Made by a program: the position numbers and the translations under genes
Notes under the pieces: model-generated
What the model saw: only the letters and a program-made list of their open reading frames with translations
Database searches by the model: none
Told to the model about the DNA's origin: nothing
In this document: positions 49,769-59,299 of the stretch, in pieces
Layout: every line of letters starts with the position of its first letter
Numbering within the stretch: position 1 is the first letter of the stretch
Source of the DNA: Alphaproteobacteria bacterium
Lineage (GTDB): Bacteria > Pseudomonadota > Alphaproteobacteria > UBA9655
Length of the DNA: 64,000 nucleotides
NCBI GenBank assembly: GCA_019749915.1
Contig: JAIEPE010000004.1
Coordinates: 1 to 64,000 of the forward strand
Direction of reading: 5' to 3'

Positions 49769-50506
49769 ATGTTTGAACTGAAAGGAAAAAAAGCTCTGGT
49801 CACAGGAGCCACAGGTGGTTTAGGAGCTGAAATAGCCCGCACCCTCCACAGGCAGGGTGCCCATGTGGCCCTTTCTGGGACGCGCAAGGAAAAGCTCGAA
49901 GAGCTCGCCAAAGAGCTGGGAGACCGCACCACTATCCTTCCTTGTGATCTTTCCAATATCGAATCCACGCAAAAGCTTATTTCTGAAGCAGAAACAGCGT
50001 TAGGAGGACTTGATATTTTGGTCAATAATGCGGGTCTGACCCAAGATGGACTTATGCTGCGCATGAGTGACGACCAATGGAGTAAAGTGATTGAGGTGAA
50101 TTTAAGCTCTGCTTTTCGCCTCTCTCGTGAAGCCATTAAGGGCATGATGAAACAACGCGCAGGAAGAATTATCAATATTACCTCGATTGTAGGTGTAACA
50201 GGCAATGCGGGGCAAGCCAACTATGCGGCCTCGAAGGCAGGATTGATTGGACTTTCTAAATCCTTGGCTGCAGAAGTCGCTACTCGAGGCATTACGGTGA
50301 ACTGTATTGCCCCTGGATTTATTGAATCTCCCATGACCGATGTGCTGAATGAAAAGCAACGGGAAAGAATTTTAGAGGAAATTCCACAAGGGAAAATTGG
50401 ATCCCCTCTTGATATTGCGGCTGCAGTTGTGTATTTAGCCAGCAATGAAGCCAAGTATATGACGGGTCAAACCCTTCATATTAATGGCGGAATGACTATG
50501 GTGTAG
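49769..50506 (+). CDS. fabG: 3-oxoacyl-ACP reductase FabG
   Basis: A 245-residue NADPH-dependent SDR. Rossmann motif TGATGGLG, NNAG, catalytic Ser in NITSIVG, Tyr and Lys in YAASKAG, and the closing HINGGMTMV of FabG. Its place between fabD and acpP confirms the role in the elongation cycle. Unlike the SDR at 5.3-6.2 kb it has no leader. Confidence 0.96.
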   Translation: MFELKGKKALVTGATGGLGAEIARTLHRQGAHVALSGTRKEKLEELAKELGDRTTILPCDLSNIESTQKLISEAETALGGLDILVNNAGLTQDGLMLRMSDDQWSKVIEVNLSSAFRLSREAIKGMMKQRAGRIINITSIVGVTGNAGQANYAASKAGLIGLSKSLAAEVATRGITVNCIAPGFIESPMTDVLNEKQRERILEEIPQGKIGSPLDIAAAVVYLASNEAKYMTGQTLHINGGMTMV

Positions 50507-50623
50507 ATTTTTTTCACTCTATACTAGCCAAATGCGAAAGAGTATGCTAGCAAGCCATAGTTAAAGTAGGTAAAGTTTTTTACCTTAACAATGTAATTGT
50601 CAACAACGTAAGGAAAAGTTGAA

Positions 50624-50863
50624 ATGAGTGACGTTGCTGCACGTGTAAAACAAATTGTCGTTGAACACTTAGGTGTCGATGAAGACAAAGTCATAGACAG
50701 TGCAAGTTTTGTGGATGATCTTGGCGCGGATAGCCTCGATACCGTTGAACTTGTCATGGCTTTTGAAGAAGAATTTGGATGCGAAATCCCTGATGATGCC
50801 GCTGAAAAAATCATTACCGTGAAGAACGCAATTGACTATGTTCAAGAGCGTGCCTCTAAGTAA
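50624..50863 (+). CDS. acpP: acyl carrier protein
   Basis: A 79-residue acidic protein. The 4'-phosphopantetheine Ser is in [11 protein letters not shown] (about residue 36). It carries acyl chains through fatty-acid synthesis and probably lipid A and cofactor pathways. AAGGAAAAG ribosome-binding site; fabF follows 20 bp after it. Confidence 0.97.
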   Translation: MSDVAARVKQIVVEHLGVDEDKVIDSASFVDDLGADSLDTVELVMAFEEEFGCEIPDDAAEKIITVKNAIDYVQERASK

Positions 50864-50883
50864 ATTATTAATGGTATAAATCT

Positions 50884-52134
50884 ATGCGTCGAGTTGTTGT
50901 AACAGGTTTGGGTCTTGTAACCCCTCTAGGGAATGGTGTCCAAACCACCTGGGAGCGTCTTATTAAAGGTAAATCTGGAGTTCGGCGCATAGATACCTTT
51001 GATACAGAGGCTTACCCTTCGAAAATTGCCGGCCTTGTTCCCTTGGGAACAGAAAAGGGCCAATTTAATTCTACGGATTATATCACCCCCAGTGAACGGA
51101 GAAGGATAGATACATTTATCCTCTACGGTATTGCGGCAGCAGAGGAAGCACTTAGTGATTCAGGATGGGTTCCTGAAACAGAAGAGCAAAGAGAAATGAC
51201 CGGCGTTATGATTGGCTCCGGTGTGGGGGGACTTCCTCGCATTTATGAAGCCTCGGTCCTTTTAAAAGAAGGCGGCCCTCGAAAAATAAGCCCATTCTTT
51301 ATTCCCTCCTGTCTTATCAACCTTGTTTCTGGTCAAGTTTCTATTCGTCATGGATTTAAAGGCCCTAATCATGCTGTGGTGACGGCTTGTTCTACAGGTG
51401 CTCATGCGATTGGCGATGCGGCGCGCCTCATTCAATGGGGTGATGCTGACGTCATGGTTGCGGGCGGTGCTGAAGCTTCTGTCTGTGAACTTGGTGTAGC
51501 TGGATTTGCGGCCTTAAGAGCCCTTTCTACTAACTTTAATGACACCCCTGAAAAAGCTTCCCGTCCCTGGGATCGTGATCGGGATGGTTTTGTGATAGGA
51601 GAAGGGGCCGGTGTTGTGGTCTTGGAAGAATATGAGCACGCGAAAAAGCGTGGCGCCAAGATCTATGCTGAAGTTTTAGGCTATGGTCTTTCAGGCGATG
51701 CCCACCACATCACAGCACCTGCTGAGGATGGAAATGGCGGTTTTAGAGCCATGAAGGGTGCCCTTCGCCATGCAAAATTAAATCCAGAAGATATTGGCTA
51801 TATCAATGCCCACGGCACGGCAACTCCTATCGGTGATATGATTGAATTAGGGGCGGTTAAGCGCCTCTTTACCCATAATGCGAATATGTCTTCTACAAAA
51901 TCAGCCATAGGTCACTTGTTAGGAGCTGCGGGCGGTGTTGAAGCTATTTTCTCAATCCTCGCCTTGAATTCCGGCATTTTGCCCCCCACAATCAATTTGG
52001 ATAATCCTTCAGAGGGAACAGAGGGGATTGATCTTATTCCCCATAAGGCTAAAGAACAAAAGATTCGCTACGCTATGTCCAATTCTTTTGGCTTTGGCGG
52101 AACCAACGCCTCCCTTGTGATGGGAGCCATCTAA
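50884..52134 (+). CDS. fabF: 3-oxoacyl-ACP synthase II FabF
   Basis: A 416-residue condensing enzyme. It has the catalytic triad Cys in VVTACSTGAHAIG (about residue 164), His in NAHGTATPIGD (about 304) and His in SAIGHLLGAAGG (about 340). It also has the C-terminal SNSFGFGGTNASLVM. It elongates acyl-ACP and controls unsaturated chain length. The mltG gene follows directly. Confidence 0.97.
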   Translation: MRRVVVTGLGLVTPLGNGVQTTWERLIKGKSGVRRIDTFDTEAYPSKIAGLVPLGTEKGQFNSTDYITPSERRRIDTFILYGIAAAEEALSDSGWVPETEEQREMTGVMIGSGVGGLPRIYEASVLLKEGGPRKISPFFIPSCLINLVSGQVSIRHGFKGPNHAVVTACSTGAHAIGDAARLIQWGDADVMVAGGAEASVCELGVAGFAALRALSTNFNDTPEKASRPWDRDRDGFVIGEGAGVVVLEEYEHAKKRGAKIYAEVLGYGLSGDAHHITAPAEDGNGGFRAMKGALRHAKLNPEDIGYINAHGTATPIGDMIELGAVKRLFTHNANMSSTKSAIGHLLGAAGGVEAIFSILALNSGILPPTINLDNPSEGTEGIDLIPHKAKEQKIRYAMSNSFGFGGTNASLVMGAI

Positions 52135-52140
52135 GCCTTG

Positions 52141-53130
52141 ATGGGCATGGGTTGGTTGAAACGAATCCTCCATCACAAACTTTTTGTTTTTATAGCCCTA
52201 CTTATTGTTTTACCCTCAATAATTACAGTCTATTTAGCCTATTGGATCCAACACCCTCAAAAAAATGAAAAAACCACCATCTTTATCGAAAAAGGTGCCT
52301 CCCTTTCTCAAATTGCACAAACCCTTAAGCAGTATGAAGTCTTAAACTCCCCTCTTCTCTTTAAAGCAGTCGTTTATGTAACGGGAGCCGCTCAAAAGCT
52401 TAAAGCCGGTGAGTATCTCATTCCTCCTTCCATTACACCCGCCCAACTCATTCACATCTTAAAGTCAGGCGAAGTGATTCTCCATGGCATCACCCTTATT
52501 GAGGGAGAAACATGCCACCGGCTCGTTGAAAAAATTGCTTCAAATACACACTTTCAAGGAGCTTGCGAGACACCTGAAGAGGGCATTCTTTTGCCAGAGA
52601 CCTATCACTTTCCCCATGGAACGGAATGTTACATCATCCTGGATCGCATGAAAAAGGCGATGACTCATGCCCTTGAAGTAGCTTGGGCAGAACGCTGTGA
52701 CAATCATCCTCTCGGGTCCCCTCAGGAGCTTTTAGTTTTAGCCTCTATTATCGAAAAGGAAAGCTCGAAGGCCTCGGAGAAACCTCTCGTTGCCGCCGTC
52801 TTCTTAAATCGTTTGAAACAAGGAATGCCCCTTCAAGCCGATCCAACGGTGATTTATGCCTTAACAAATGGTCGAGAAGGGTTGGGACGTGCACTGTTTC
52901 GTGGAGATTTGAAATTTGAAAGTCCCTACAATACCTACCTTTATAGAGGCCTTCCTCCCACCCCCATTGCAAATCCGAGTCTTTCTTCCCTCAAAGCGGC
53001 TGCCCATCCCGCTAATGTTGCCTATTTTTACTTCGTCGCAGATGGATCAGGCGGTCATGCTTTCTCTGAAACTCTTGGAGATCATCAAAAGCATCACGCC
53101 ACCTGGCGCAAGATTCGTGATAAAAAGTAG
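52141..53130 (+). CDS. mltG: endolytic murein transglycosylase MltG
   Basis: An inner-membrane YceG family enzyme of 329 residues that cuts nascent peptidoglycan and limits glycan chain length. One N-terminal membrane helix (about 13-33), a LysM-like segment (ERG-like GASLSQIAQTLK) and the catalytic domain with LLPETYHFP, ASIIEKESSK (catalytic Glu) and NLRL-type LQADPTVIYAL, ending in SPYNTYLYRGLPPTPIANP. The ATG at 52141 follows the fabF stop by 6 bp; a TTG three bases earlier is less likely. Confidence 0.94.
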   Translation: MGMGWLKRILHHKLFVFIALLIVLPSIITVYLAYWIQHPQKNEKTTIFIEKGASLSQIAQTLKQYEVLNSPLLFKAVVYVTGAAQKLKAGEYLIPPSITPAQLIHILKSGEVILHGITLIEGETCHRLVEKIASNTHFQGACETPEEGILLPETYHFPHGTECYIILDRMKKAMTHALEVAWAERCDNHPLGSPQELLVLASIIEKESSKASEKPLVAAVFLNRLKQGMPLQADPTVIYALTNGREGLGRALFRGDLKFESPYNTYLYRGLPPTPIANPSLSSLKAAAHPANVAYFYFVADGSGGHAFSETLGDHQKHHATWRKIRDKK

Positions 53131-53230
53131 CTCATTAAATTTAAAATAATGCCCTAAATGTAACTTGTTTTTTTACATACCTTATGGTAATACACACATA
53201 TATACTGCAAATTTATCATAGGAGTTAATT

Positions 53231-53674
53231 ATGAAGAAAATTTCACTATTTCTTTTTTTTGTTATGTCTTTTACTCAACTTGTTTATCCTTCTTTTGCTA
53301 TGGATGATGAACTACCGCCTGCAGCTAAAATAACTGGAAATAAACTCCATATACATACTGAACTGATGGGATTACTGGAGGAAGGCCGCCATCTTAGACA
53401 ATCAATAATTAATAAATTAAAAAAAGATGAAATTGGCGAAATTACTATAGAAGGAAAAATAAGTCTTCTCGGTCATACATTGCGAGATATTGCCGCTTTA
53501 AATTTAAAAAACCTTAGAACGCTTAACCTAGTGTTTTTTATTCAAGGAGATAACGAACAGAAAAATAAAAATTTTCTTCAAACTCTTTTTAAACAATCTA
53601 ATCCTAATCTAACCATTCAAATGAGCTCAATTGGTCCCGATGGTCCCTTTGTGATTGATTCCTTTAAACCATAA
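53231..53674 (+). CDS. secreted protein, function unknown
   Basis: A 147-residue AT-rich gene product with a signal peptide (MKKISLFLFFVMSFTQLVYP, cut near SFA). The mature part is lysine-rich, with a leucine-rich strip at about 85-105 (GHTLRDIAALNLKNLRTLNL) that looks like a single short LRR-type turn. No family recognised. AGGAG ribosome-binding site 6 bases upstream; an inverted repeat follows the stop. Confidence 0.6.
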   Translation: MKKISLFLFFVMSFTQLVYPSFAMDDELPPAAKITGNKLHIHTELMGLLEEGRHLRQSIINKLKKDEIGEITIEGKISLLGHTLRDIAALNLKNLRTLNLVFFIQGDNEQKNKNFLQTLFKQSNPNLTIQMSSIGPDGPFVIDSFKP

Positions 53675-53686
53675 GACGACTAGAAT

Positions 53687-53720
53687 AATTCCTCGATTGA
53701 CGAACATCACTCGAGGAATT
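53687..53720. terminator. inverted repeat between convergent genes
   Basis: Perfect 10-bp arms AATTCCTCGA/TCGAGGAATT around a 14-base loop lie between the secreted-protein gene (+) and hemF (-). No clear T-run follows on either strand, so a terminator role is likely only from position. Confidence 0.45.
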
Positions 53721-53794
53721 TAAGAAAAATGAGATGCTGCGCTTGTCGCTTTATCGCAAATAATTCCGCTTCTCATGTCACCTCTTGTGGCGCC

Positions 53795-54640
53795 TCAAGC
53801 CGCCGGCCATTCAACAAGCGGTGGCAGGGACATCAAAATGGCTTCTGTGTTTCCACCCGTCTTCAGGCCAAAGTGAGTTCCTCGGTCATAAATAAGATTA
53901 AATTCCACATACCGACCCCGCTTTTGAAGCTGAACTTTTCTATCGAGCTCTGTCCAAGGGGTATTCATATGCCTTCGAACAATCTCTGGGTAAATGGCGG
54001 CAAAGGTTTTCCCTACATTTTGCGTAAAAGCAAAATCATGTTCCCAATCGCCACTGTTCACATAATCATAGAAAATGCCGCCCACGCCACGCGGTTCTTG
54101 ACGATGAGGAAGATAAAAGTATTCATCCGCCCACTTTTTAAACTTTTCATAAGAGGTGGACTCATAGGAATCGCAGACCTTTTCAAAAGCTGCATGAAAA
54201 TCCTGGGTATCCTTATCAACAGGAAAACAGGGCGTCAGATCAGCCCCCCCGCCAAACCAAAGCTTTTGGGTTTGAATCATACGCGTGTTCATATGAACAA
54301 TAGGCACATGAGGATTACGGGGATGAATCACAAGAGAAACGCCACTGGCCCAAAAGCAGGGATCTTCTTCAGCGCCAGGAATTTGCTTCCTAAACTCTTC
54401 AGAAAATTCTCCATGAACTTCAGAGAAATTAACCCCGGCTTTTTCGAAAACACGGCCCTCTAATACGGCCATGGTGCCCCCCCCGCCTCCATCCCTCTCC
54501 CATGACTTACGTACAAACGAGGCGGCAGGTTTTTCATATTGAGAAAGGATGGCTTCCTTTTCAAGAATCTCAAGACTCTCAATGAGTTGAGATTGGAGCG
54601 CTAAAAACCACCTAGAAGCACGATTTTGTTGAGTTGTCAT
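53795..54640 (-). CDS. hemF: oxygen-dependent coproporphyrinogen III oxidase
   Basis: The 281-residue aerobic HemF. It shows [26 protein letters not shown], the conserved [14 protein letters not shown] and [20 protein letters not shown]. It converts coproporphyrinogen III to protoporphyrinogen IX in heme synthesis and requires oxygen. The trmL stop overlaps its start by 4 bp, so the two genes form an operon. Confidence 0.97.
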   Translation of the reverse strand: MTTQQNRASRWFLALQSQLIESLEILEKEAILSQYEKPAASFVRKSWERDGGGGGTMAVLEGRVFEKAGVNFSEVHGEFSEEFRKQIPGAEEDPCFWASGVSLVIHPRNPHVPIVHMNTRMIQTQKLWFGGGADLTPCFPVDKDTQDFHAAFEKVCDSYESTSYEKFKKWADEYFYLPHRQEPRGVGGIFYDYVNSGDWEHDFAFTQNVGKTFAAIYPEIVRRHMNTPWTELDRKVQLQKRGRYVEFNLIYDRGTHFGLKTGGNTEAILMSLPPLVEWPAA

Positions 54641-55098
54641 AGGGATCCTCCTGGAAGTTGATGAGTTTGACGAAGGGCTTCAGTTGAAACAATCGCTGCG
54701 GCAAGAGCAAGATTTAAAGAACGCACACCCGAAACCATTGGAATAATTATTGTTTCATGACAGTCTTCTATAATTTCTGACGGAAAACCAGAACTTTCTT
54801 GCCCCATAATCAGCAAATCAGAGGGCTCAAACGAAAATTCATAACAACTTTGAGAAGCGCTTGCACTAACAGCCACACGCCGCAGCCCTTTCCTTTCCTC
54901 ACAAAAAGCTTTCCAAGAAGGAAACCGCGTTGTCATGGCCCTTTCCATATAATCCATACCGGCTCGCTTTAAATGCTTGTCCGTCAAAAGAAAACCACAG
55001 GGTTCAATCACATCTAAAGGTAAGTTCATACAAGCAGAAAAGCGCATAAGTGTTCCCATATTTTGAGGAATTTCAGGTTGAAATAACACAAGATGCAT
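54637..55098 (-). CDS. trmL: tRNA (cytidine/uridine-34 2'-O)-methyltransferase, TrmL
   Basis: A 153-residue SPOUT methyltransferase. It begins [20 protein letters not shown] and has the knot motifs [12 protein letters not shown] and [20 protein letters not shown]. It 2'-O-methylates wobble base 34 of Leu tRNAs in E. coli. Located directly upstream of hemF, divergent from petA. Confidence 0.93.
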   Translation of the reverse strand: MHLVLFQPEIPQNMGTLMRFSACMNLPLDVIEPCGFLLTDKHLKRAGMDYMERAMTTRFPSWKAFCEERKGLRRVAVSASASQSCYEFSFEPSDLLIMGQESSGFPSEIIEDCHETIIIPMVSGVRSLNLALAAAIVSTEALRQTHQLPGGSL

Positions 55099-55207
55099 TT
55101 GGGTCCTTTAAATTTCATTCAAAGTCGACTAAAACTGTCTTATCCTGCATCCTACATCAGGTAAACAGGAATAGGCTAGACATCAAATAAGGCATAAAAA
55201 GAAAGCC

Positions 55208-55780
55208 ATGACAGAAGGAACACTCAAACCTCAGAGCCACAAACCCACAAGGCGTGACTTTTTGCTTTTAACGGCAAGTGCAGTTGGCGCTGTGGGAACA
55301 GCTTATTTTGCTTGGCCCTTTATTGATAGCATGAATCCTGCCGCCGACATTTTAGCCCAATCCACGATTGATGTTGACCTGACCCCCATCCCTGAAGGAC
55401 AAGCAATTACAGTTGTTTGGCGAGGAAAACCTATCTTTGTTCGCAAACGCACTGCAGAAGAAATTCGTGCGGCCGAGCAAACCCCCCTCTCAGAACTCAT
55501 TGATCCTGAAACTGACCAAGCCCGCGTCAAAAAAGGGCACGACCAGTGGCTCATCGTTGTGGGAATCTGTACTCATCTGGGGTGCATTCCCACCGGTAAT
55601 AAACCGACACAAAACCGCGGGAAATATGGAGGATGGGCCTGTCCCTGTCATGGTTCACTCTATGACACATCAGGACGGGTAAGACACGGCCCGGCTCCTT
55701 TAAATCTTTCTGTTCCCCCTTATGTTTTTTTAAGTGACACCCATATTCGTATTGGCACAGAGGAGGTCAGCCATGGATAG
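55208..55780 (+). CDS. petA: ubiquinol-cytochrome c reductase Rieske iron-sulfur subunit
   Basis: A 190-residue Rieske protein of the bc1 complex. The twin-arginine motif [16 protein letters not shown] precedes the one membrane helix. The [2Fe-2S] ligands lie in CTHLGCIP and CPCHGSLYD; both Cys-His pairs and the disulfide Cys are present. It passes electrons from ubiquinol to cytochrome c1. Its end overlaps the cytochrome b/c1 gene by 8 bp. Confidence 0.96.
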   Translation: MTEGTLKPQSHKPTRRDFLLLTASAVGAVGTAYFAWPFIDSMNPAADILAQSTIDVDLTPIPEGQAITVVWRGKPIFVRKRTAEEIRAAEQTPLSELIDPETDQARVKKGHDQWLIVVGICTHLGCIPTGNKPTQNRGKYGGWACPCHGSLYDTSGRVRHGPAPLNLSVPPYVFLSDTHIRIGTEEVSHG

Positions 55781-57737
55781 CGTCACAAAAGTGATCCGGT
55801 GGATTGATTATCGGCTCCCCTTTTTTTCATTTATTGACCATGAATTACGCGGATATCCTACACCTAAAAACCTAAACTACTGGTGGAACTTTGGCTCCCT
55901 TGCTGGAATTACGCTGGTTGTCATGATTCTCTCTGGTATTTTCTTAGCCATGCATTACGAACCGAGTACAAAAGAAGCCTTTGATAGCGTTGAATATATC
56001 ATGCGCAATATTAATTACGGCTGGCTCTTGCGATATCTTCACGCCAATGGCGCTACGATGTTTTTTATTATTGTTTATATCCATATGTTTCGAGGGCTCT
56101 ATTATGGGTCATACAAAGCGCCTCGTGAGCTTTTATGGATGTTGGGAGTTGTCATCCTGTTTTTAATGATGGCTACCGCTTTTATGGGATACGTCCTTCC
56201 CTGGGGCCAAATGAGCTACTGGGGAGCAACGGTCATCACCAACCTTTTCTCCGTTTTTCCTTTTGGAGAGTCGATTGTAGAGTGGCTTTGGGGTGGCTTT
56301 TCCGTTGATAATCCGACCTTAAATCGTTTTTTTGCCCTACATTATCTTTTCCCCTTTCTGATTGTAGGGGTGGTCATTCTACATTTAATTGCCCTCCATC
56401 AACATGGCTCTAACAACCCTTTGGGAATTGACCGAAAAGAACCTCGTGACAGCATCCCCTTTCACCCTTTTTATACGGTGAAAGATATGTTTGGTCTGGG
56501 ACTTTTTGGATTGATTTGGGCCTATTTTATCTTTTTCAACCCTAATTTCTTTGGAGAGCCAGACAACTACATCCCAGCCAATCCTTTGGTCACTCCTGCC
56601 CACATTGTTCCTGAATGGTATTTCCTTCCCTTCTATGCCATTCTTCGCTCCATCCCAAACAAATTATTAGGTGTTCTCTGCATGTTTGGAGCCGTTATGA
56701 TCCTTTTTTTCCTTCCCTGGCTTGATACCTCAAAGGTACGAAGCGCGACATTTAGACCTTGGTATAAATGGTTCTTCTGGGGTTTTGTCATTGATTGCTT
56801 CATTTTAGGATTTGTGGGTGCCCATTCTCCAGATCATATTTTTACCGACTTTGGAAATCTTTCCAACCAAACCTTGGGACAGCTCACAACCGTCCTTTAT
56901 TTTGCTTTCTTCCTCTTAGCGTTACCTCTCTTAGGTATTTTTGAAAAACATAAACCCCTCCCAAAAAGTCTGAGCGAACCCGTATTAAAAAAAAGCATCA
57001 TTGTCCTGATACTCTTAACGCTCCCTCATACCGTCTCCGCTGAAGACGTTCCCTCAATTCCTCAAGAAAAGTGGTCTTTCGAGGGACCTTTTGGAACTTA
57101 TAATCGCGAGGACCTTCAGCATGGATTTCAAATTTATCAGCAAGTCTGCGCCGCATGCCATGGTTTAAAACAAGTGCGTTATCGAGACCTGGCAGCTCTC
57201 GGCTATAATGCCGAAGAAATCAAAGCCATTGCAGCGGAATATAAGGTTGAGACTACGGATGAAGATGGAAATATCATTGAAAAACCCGCAACCCCCATCG
57301 ATACAATTGCAGGCCCTTATAAGAATGAGAAAGCCGCAAGAGCCGCTAATAATGGGGCCTTTCCTCCTGATCTTTCTCTCATTACAAAGGCAAGGCCTGG
57401 GGGGCCCAATTATATTTATGCTCTTCTTACAAGTTATGAAACAACCCCTCCCAAGGATATTCAGGTAGCTGAAGGGATGCATTACAACCCTTACTTTCCT
57501 GGAGGACAAATTGCCATGATCCCTCCTTTAAGCCCGGGTATTGTAACCTATGACAACGGTGCCCAGCCTTCTGTTAATCAAATGGCAAAAGATGTGGTCA
57601 CTTTTTTGGCCTGGGCTGCAGAACCTGAACTCGAGGAGCGCAAGAGAATGGGCTATAAGGTGCTTATTTATTTTGCTATCTTCACAGGCCTTATGTACTT
57701 TCTGATGAAGCGTATTTGGGCACGAGTTAAAAATTAA
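55773..57737 (+). CDS. petBC: fused cytochrome b / cytochrome c1 of the bc1 complex
   Basis: One 654-residue gene holds both subunits. Residues about 1-410 are cytochrome b: eight hydrophobic helices and [14 protein letters not shown] hydrophobic segment ending TVSA follows (about 420-435). The rest is cytochrome c1 with the heme site [18 protein letters not shown], a Met-containing [15 protein letters not shown] and a C-terminal anchor. The same fusion is known as fbcH in Bradyrhizobium, where the product is cleaved after export. ATG with AGGAGGTC upstream. Confidence 0.95.
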   Translation: MDSVTKVIRWIDYRLPFFSFIDHELRGYPTPKNLNYWWNFGSLAGITLVVMILSGIFLAMHYEPSTKEAFDSVEYIMRNINYGWLLRYLHANGATMFFIIVYIHMFRGLYYGSYKAPRELLWMLGVVILFLMMATAFMGYVLPWGQMSYWGATVITNLFSVFPFGESIVEWLWGGFSVDNPTLNRFFALHYLFPFLIVGVVILHLIALHQHGSNNPLGIDRKEPRDSIPFHPFYTVKDMFGLGLFGLIWAYFIFFNPNFFGEPDNYIPANPLVTPAHIVPEWYFLPFYAILRSIPNKLLGVLCMFGAVMILFFLPWLDTSKVRSATFRPWYKWFFWGFVIDCFILGFVGAHSPDHIFTDFGNLSNQTLGQLTTVLYFAFFLLALPLLGIFEKHKPLPKSLSEPVLKKSIIVLILLTLPHTVSAEDVPSIPQEKWSFEGPFGTYNREDLQHGFQIYQQVCAACHGLKQVRYRDLAALGYNAEEIKAIAAEYKVETTDEDGNIIEKPATPIDTIAGPYKNEKAARAANNGAFPPDLSLITKARPGGPNYIYALLTSYETTPPKDIQVAEGMHYNPYFPGGQIAMIPPLSPGIVTYDNGAQPSVNQMAKDVVTFLAWAAEPELEERKRMGYKVLIYFAIFTGLMYFLMKRIWARVKN

Positions 57738-58558
57738 TGACAGGGAACTGAGTTTATAAAGCCACTGTAAACGCTAACAAGAAGAAATATCCCTAAAAGA
57801 ACCCTGTAGATCACAAAAGGCGTCAGCGTTGATCTTTGAAGCCACCTCATCATAAAGGCAATGGCACAAAATCCAAAAAAGAAGGAAAAAGCCATCACTA
57901 AAAGGGCATCATTTAAAAGGGACATATCTCCTTCTTTTACAAACTGATACCCCTTTAAAACGCCTGCTGCTGTAATAGTTGGAATGGACATTAAAAAAGC
58001 AAAACGCGCTGCATCAGCACGCTTATAATTCATAAACCTTCCTGCTGTAAGGCAGGCTCCTGAGCGACTAACACCATTCACAAGAGCCACACATTGGGCC
58101 AGGCCAAAATACACCGCACGCTTTAGATTTGTATCGGCCACCGTTTCTATCATTTGGCCATATTTGTCAGCCGCATAAAGAATCAGACCAAAAATAATGC
58201 CAACCCAAGCAATGACTGTTACACTTCGAAAGGCATCTCCCGCCCATTTTTCAAATACGACCCCTAATAAAACCACAGGAATTGTTGCAATTATAAGATT
58301 AATGAGAAGCTGTGTATTCTCATTCACTTTGCCTCTGAGAAGAGAAAAAGTTCCCTTAAAAAGAGACGCAATATCCTTATGAAAATAGACGAGAACGGAC
58401 CCCAATGTGCCTATGTGCGCGGCTACAGTTATCATCAAGCCTGGATCACGCCATCCACACAGGGCTGGAACAAGAACTAAATGGCCTGAAGAACTGATGG
58501 GAAGAAATTCGGTCACACCTTGAATAAACGAAAGTAGTAAGATTTGCTCTAGAGTCAT
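57734..58558 (-). CDS. uppP: undecaprenyl-diphosphatase UppP/BacA
   Basis: The 274-residue integral membrane enzyme recycles the undecaprenyl lipid carrier for cell-wall synthesis. Conserved [16 protein letters not shown] near the start and [14 protein letters not shown] in the middle are the family catalytic motifs. Helices continue to the C-terminus. Its end overlaps the convergent cytochrome b/c1 gene by 4 bp. Confidence 0.96.
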   Translation of the reverse strand: MTLEQILLLSFIQGVTEFLPISSSGHLVLVPALCGWRDPGLMITVAAHIGTLGSVLVYFHKDIASLFKGTFSLLRGKVNENTQLLINLIIATIPVVLLGVVFEKWAGDAFRSVTVIAWVGIIFGLILYAADKYGQMIETVADTNLKRAVYFGLAQCVALVNGVSRSGACLTAGRFMNYKRADAARFAFLMSIPTITAAGVLKGYQFVKEGDMSLLNDALLVMAFSFFFGFCAIAFMMRWLQRSTLTPFVIYRVLLGIFLLVSVYSGFINSVPCH

Positions 58559-58625
58559 AGGGGCTCCTTATGGTAGAAAGTGAGGAAGTAGCATAAAATT
58601 AATTTCAATCCAAGGAAAAACTCTC

Positions 58626-59294
58626 ATGCGGAAACTCTATCATTACTGGCTCTGCCCTTTTTCCCGAAAAATACGTCTTCTTTTAGCTGAAAAGAAACTT
58701 TCCTTTACTCTAGAAGTCATTAAGCCTTGGGATCCTCAACCTTCTCTTCTTCAATTAAACCCTGAAGGACTCCCCCCCATTTTGACCGATGACGATGGGA
58801 AAAGTATTTGTAATGCCTATCCCATTACAGAGTATCTCGAAGAGGTTTATCATGAACAGCCAAGCTTAGGAAAAACTTCTCTTGAACGTGCTGAAGTCAG
58901 ACGTCTCATTGCCTGGTTTGATGAAAAATTTAATAGTGAAGTCACCCATAATTTGGTCTTTGAGAAAGTCTTGCGCCGTAAAATGGGACAAGGCGGACCT
59001 GATTCGGCGACCATCCGCATTGGAAACGCCAATATTCATGATCACCTAGAGTATATCTCTTGGTTATGTGATAGACGCAATTGGCTTGGAGGAGAAGAAT
59101 TTTCCCTTGCAGACATTTCGGCTGCTGCCCACTTATCTTGTATTGACTACCTTGGAGATGTCCCTTGGAACAAACACCCTGTAGCAAAGCTATGGTATTC
59201 GCGAGTTAAATCACGTCCCAGCTTTCGCGACATTTTAGCTGATAGCATCCCCGGGATTACTCCCTCTCCTGAATATACAGATTTAGATTTTTAG
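58626..59294 (+). CDS. glutathione S-transferase family protein
   Basis: A 222-residue GST: an N-terminal thioredoxin-like domain (MRKLYHYWLCPFSRKIRLLL, where CPFS takes the usual CPxC/S place, and later ICNAYPITEYLEE, similar to the ES-containing glutathione site) and an all-helix C-terminal domain with the conserved EEFSLADISAAAHLS. Probable detoxification or stress role, substrate unknown. recJ follows after 5 bp. Confidence 0.9.
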   Translation: MRKLYHYWLCPFSRKIRLLLAEKKLSFTLEVIKPWDPQPSLLQLNPEGLPPILTDDDGKSICNAYPITEYLEEVYHEQPSLGKTSLERAEVRRLIAWFDEKFNSEVTHNLVFEKVLRRKMGQGGPDSATIRIGNANIHDHLEYISWLCDRRNWLGGEEFSLADISAAAHLSCIDYLGDVPWNKHPVAKLWYSRVKSRPSFRDILADSIPGITPSPEYTDLDF

Positions 59295-59299
59295 GTTTT

